Below are positions 61,705 through 64,000 of a stretch of DNA of 64,000 bases, piece after piece. A model generated the notes under the pieces. It searched no databases and was not told the DNA's origin. It saw nothing but the letters and a program-made list of their open reading frames with translations. The first letter of the stretch is position 1; each line of letters opens with the position of its first letter. This stretch comes from JAUWGC01 sp963753055 (lineage in GTDB: Bacteria > Bacteroidota > Bacteroidia > Bacteroidales > B18-G4): NCBI GenBank assembly GCA_963753055.1, contig CAVWAP010000004.1, positions 248,001 to 312,000 on the forward strand, read 5' to 3'. A program made the translations under genes and the position numbers.

Positions 61705-64000
61705 ATGAGAATATACTTTACACGCTATACATTCATAGTATTCTTTGTTTTGCTGTTTAGTGCTTGCTATGGCCAGAAAATGATCAGTCAAAGATCTATT
61801 CAGTGGACAGGCACTGAGCAGATTTCTTTAACCAAAGATATTGCTGTCACTATTCTTACATTTAATGGTTCAGTCATGAGCCAGGAGATGGGCTTTCTTC
61901 CTGTTTATCACGAACAATTTGAAATTGCTGGTCCTGATTTAAGGATCAATGTCAGCCTTTCTGAAGAAATATATGATTCTGTCCCTGCCAGCGAATTAAC
62001 CTCAATCGAAGATATTAACCTGGTAACAGATCAATTTGGAATTAATACCGATATAATCTTTATCAGAAAGATCCCTCATGCCTCAATAGAGGTATTACCT
62101 ATTAGATACAACCAGGAAACAGGATACTTTGAGAAGCTGCTTTCATTCAAACTGAATATTACTTTTGAACCTATTAAAAACCATATACCACAAAATACCA
62201 GGGACTATGCCACAGAATCGGTTCTTGCAAGTGGTGATTGGTATAAAATAATTACACGCAACACCGGTGTGCATATTATCACTAACGATGACCTGATGCA
62301 AATGGGTGTCGATGTTAATTCTTTGGATCCAAGAAATATCAGGATTTATGGTAATGGTAATGGTATGTTGCCGGAAGCTAATGCTGAAGACAGAACGGAT
62401 GACCTGCTTGAGAACGCCATCTATGTCTATGGAGAGAATGATGGGCAATTTGATGCTGATGACTATATCCTGTTCTATGGCTTCGAACAGGCTGTATGGA
62501 GATTTAATATTTTCAGTGGACTATTTGAGCACCAGGTCAATTACTATTCAGATGATGTGGTTTACTTTCTGACGGCCGATCTTGGTCCCGGAAAAAGAAT
62601 TGAGCAGGAAGCACCGGTTCAGGATGATCATACCGATCTTGTTACAAGCTTTACTGATTATGCCTATCATGAAGCGGAAGATCGGAATATTCTTAAGACG
62701 GGAAAGTATTGGTATGGCGAAGAATTCAAGTCTCAGCTTGTTTATAACTTTCCATTTGACTTTCCAAATATTGATGTAAGCTCCAGGGTTAGTCTGCGTA
62801 CCAATATAGCAGCACGCTCTACTGAGCATAGTTACTTTCACTATTCGGTTGATGGAAACAATATATTATCAGCATCTGTAAACAAGGTTAATGTCCTGTC
62901 AACGGTATATGCCTGGTCCACTACCCCTGATTCTGTTGGATTCTACCCCAGTAATGATTTGATAGACCTTGAAGTGGAGTATGAGAAAACCAGCAGTATT
63001 GCACAGGGTTGGATGAACTATATTGAGCTTAATGCACGAAGACATTTGATCTTTGAGGGTGGCCAGTTGCTTTTCAGAGATCACCTTTCATATGGCCATG
63101 GTGTGGTTGCAAGATTCGAAGTTTCCAATACTCCTCAGGAAAATCTGATGCTATGGGATGTCACAGAGTCTTTCAATATAAAATCAATACCATTCAATAT
63201 CTCAGGTGGAAATTTAAGCTTTAAAGTAGATGCTGATATCTTGCGTGAGTTCCTGCTGTTTGATCAGAGTGATTATTACCCGATTGAAATAGCCGGAAGT
63301 ATTGAAAACCAGAATCTGCATGGACTTGATCCGAAAGAAATTATTATTGTCAGCCATCCTCTATTCCTGGAGGAAGCCAATCGTATAGCTTTATTGCATG
63401 CTCAGAATGATAATCTTTCCAGCCTGATCCTTACGCCGGATCAGATTTATAATGAATTTTCATCTGGGAAACAGGATGTTGCTGCAATCCGGGATTTTTG
63501 CAAGATGCTTTATGATAAGGCAGACTCTTCCAATATCCCCAGGTACCTCTTATTATTTGGTGATGGGTCATATGATCCCAAAGACAGAAACGGAGTGCTT
63601 GCCAATTTCATTCCTGCATATCAATCCAAGGAGTCACTAAAACTGGGTTATTCATTTGTTACAGATGATTTTTATGGCTTATATGACCCTGATGAAGGCA
63701 ATAATGCATATTCAAAATCACTTGATATTGGCATCGGCAGGTTCCCTGTTAGCTCGGTTGAGCAGGCAAGGGGGGTCGTGGATAAGATTGAGAATTACAT
63801 GTCCAAAAGCGATAGTGTAATGGGCGATTGGAGAAACAAGATTTGTTTTGTTGCTGATGACGAAGACCAAAATACACATTTCAAACAAGCAGAAGAGCTT
63901 GCTGGTATTTTTGATACTACCCGGGTATACAATCTGAATAAGATATACCTGGATGCCTATCCACAGGTTTCAACTTCCAGTGGGCACAGGTATCCTAAAG
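61705..64000 (+). CDS. Second PorU-like C25 protease (runs off the window)
   Basis: 765 codons are open from ATG 61705 to the window edge. The lipoprotein-like start (VFFVLLFSACYGQ) differs from porU. The body parallels porU block by block: SGDWYKIITRNTGVH, LDPRNIRIYGNGNGMLPEAN, DADDYILFYG, GWMNYIELNARR, HGLDPKEIIIVSHP, YLLLFGDGSYDPKDR, DIGIGRFPVSSVEQARG. The dyad region lies beyond the window, so activity cannot be judged. The 75-base gap from porU and the shared order suggest a tandem duplication followed by divergence. It may be a paralogue with its own cargo or a structural partner. Confidence 0.85.
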   Translation, partial: MRIYFTRYTFIVFFVLLFSACYGQKMISQRSIQWTGTEQISLTKDIAVTILTFNGSVMSQEMGFLPVYHEQFEIAGPDLRINVSLSEEIYDSVPASELTSIEDINLVTDQFGINTDIIFIRKIPHASIEVLPIRYNQETGYFEKLLSFKLNITFEPIKNHIPQNTRDYATESVLASGDWYKIITRNTGVHIITNDDLMQMGVDVNSLDPRNIRIYGNGNGMLPEANAEDRTDDLLENAIYVYGENDGQFDADDYILFYGFEQAVWRFNIFSGLFEHQVNYYSDDVVYFLTADLGPGKRIEQEAPVQDDHTDLVTSFTDYAYHEAEDRNILKTGKYWYGEEFKSQLVYNFPFDFPNIDVSSRVSLRTNIAARSTEHSYFHYSVDGNNILSASVNKVNVLSTVYAWSTTPDSVGFYPSNDLIDLEVEYEKTSSIAQGWMNYIELNARRHLIFEGGQLLFRDHLSYGHGVVARFEVSNTPQENLMLWDVTESFNIKSIPFNISGGNLSFKVDADILREFLLFDQSDYYPIEIAGSIENQNLHGLDPKEIIIVSHPLFLEEANRIALLHAQNDNLSSLILTPDQIYNEFSSGKQDVAAIRDFCKMLYDKADSSNIPRYLLLFGDGSYDPKDRNGVLANFIPAYQSKESLKLGYSFVTDDFYGLYDPDEGNNAYSKSLDIGIGRFPVSSVEQARGVVDKIENYMSKSDSVMGDWRNKICFVADDEDQNTHFKQAEELAGIFDTTRVYNLNKIYLDAYPQVSTSSGHRYPK

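Overview
This window looks like a chromosomal piece of a Bacteroidota genome, most likely a Bacteroidales or Marinilabiliales-type anaerobe. The evidence is convergent. There are type IX secretion (T9SS) parts: two PorU-like proteases, GldJ, a PorP/SprF protein and a PorV/PorQ-family protein. There are secreted proteins with the typical C-terminal sorting domain, TonB-dependent receptors with an N-terminal carboxypeptidase-regulatory-like domain, and the gene order exbB-exbD-tonB-folC. A promoter fits the Bacteroidota TTTG-N19-TAnnTTTG pattern. The initiator tRNA has no encoded CCA. The phosphofructokinase carries the residues of PPi-dependent enzymes, and a tungsten-type aldehyde:ferredoxin oxidoreductase (AOR) points to anaerobic life.

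Layout. 0-8 kb: end of an RND exporter, a TPR-like secreted protein overlapping a 2-hydroxyacid dehydrogenase, PPi-PFK, a T9SS-exported lamin-tail protein, a tiny PID-CTERM-like protein and aspartokinase. 8-18 kb: mfd, then a tight three-gene group (lamin-tail T9SS protein, TonB-dependent receptor, T9SS-exported endonuclease I) that could form an extracellular nucleic acid scavenging set. 17.6-24 kb: a twice-frameshifted polyprenol-phosphate mannosyltransferase, dihydroorotase, a MORN-like lipoprotein, an EEP-family lipoprotein, an S4 RNA-binding protein, der and era. 24-30.8 kb: an accessory, decaying island around the initiator tRNA, with three DUF4412-like paralogues (two broken), a frameshifted ankyrin gene, a regulator remnant, two 82-bp inverted elements and two extra copies of the tRNA 3' end.

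30.8-40.6 kb: PorV/PorQ-family protein, deoC, a small lipoprotein behind a near-perfect sigma-54 promoter, a frameshifted DUF4296 gene, recQ, kdsD, an AhpD-like protein, a DUF5686-type outer-membrane protein and lptB. 40.6-47.3 kb: a compact operon encoding AOR, a GIDDTD (TiaS N-terminal-like) protein, a small integral membrane protein and a TonB-dependent receptor, divergent from a ThiF/ThiS pair. I regard this as the best candidate for a poorly described system: a tungsto-/molybdopterin enzyme with its own sulfur-carrier pair and possibly its own uptake route. 47.3-55 kb: folC, tonB (frameshifted in a GA-rich tract), exbD, exbB, an NhaD antiporter with an unusual soluble C-terminal extension, anmK and murF. 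55-64 kb: the T9SS block gldJ, porP/sprF and two tandem PorU-like C25 proteases, the second running off the window.

Single-base indels interrupt five otherwise recognisable genes: the mannosyltransferase, the ankyrin gene, DUF4412 copy 3, DUF4296 and tonB. Large genes elsewhere are intact. Real decay and assembly error cannot be told apart from the sequence alone. Function calls rest on motif and family recognition by reading; no database search was possible.
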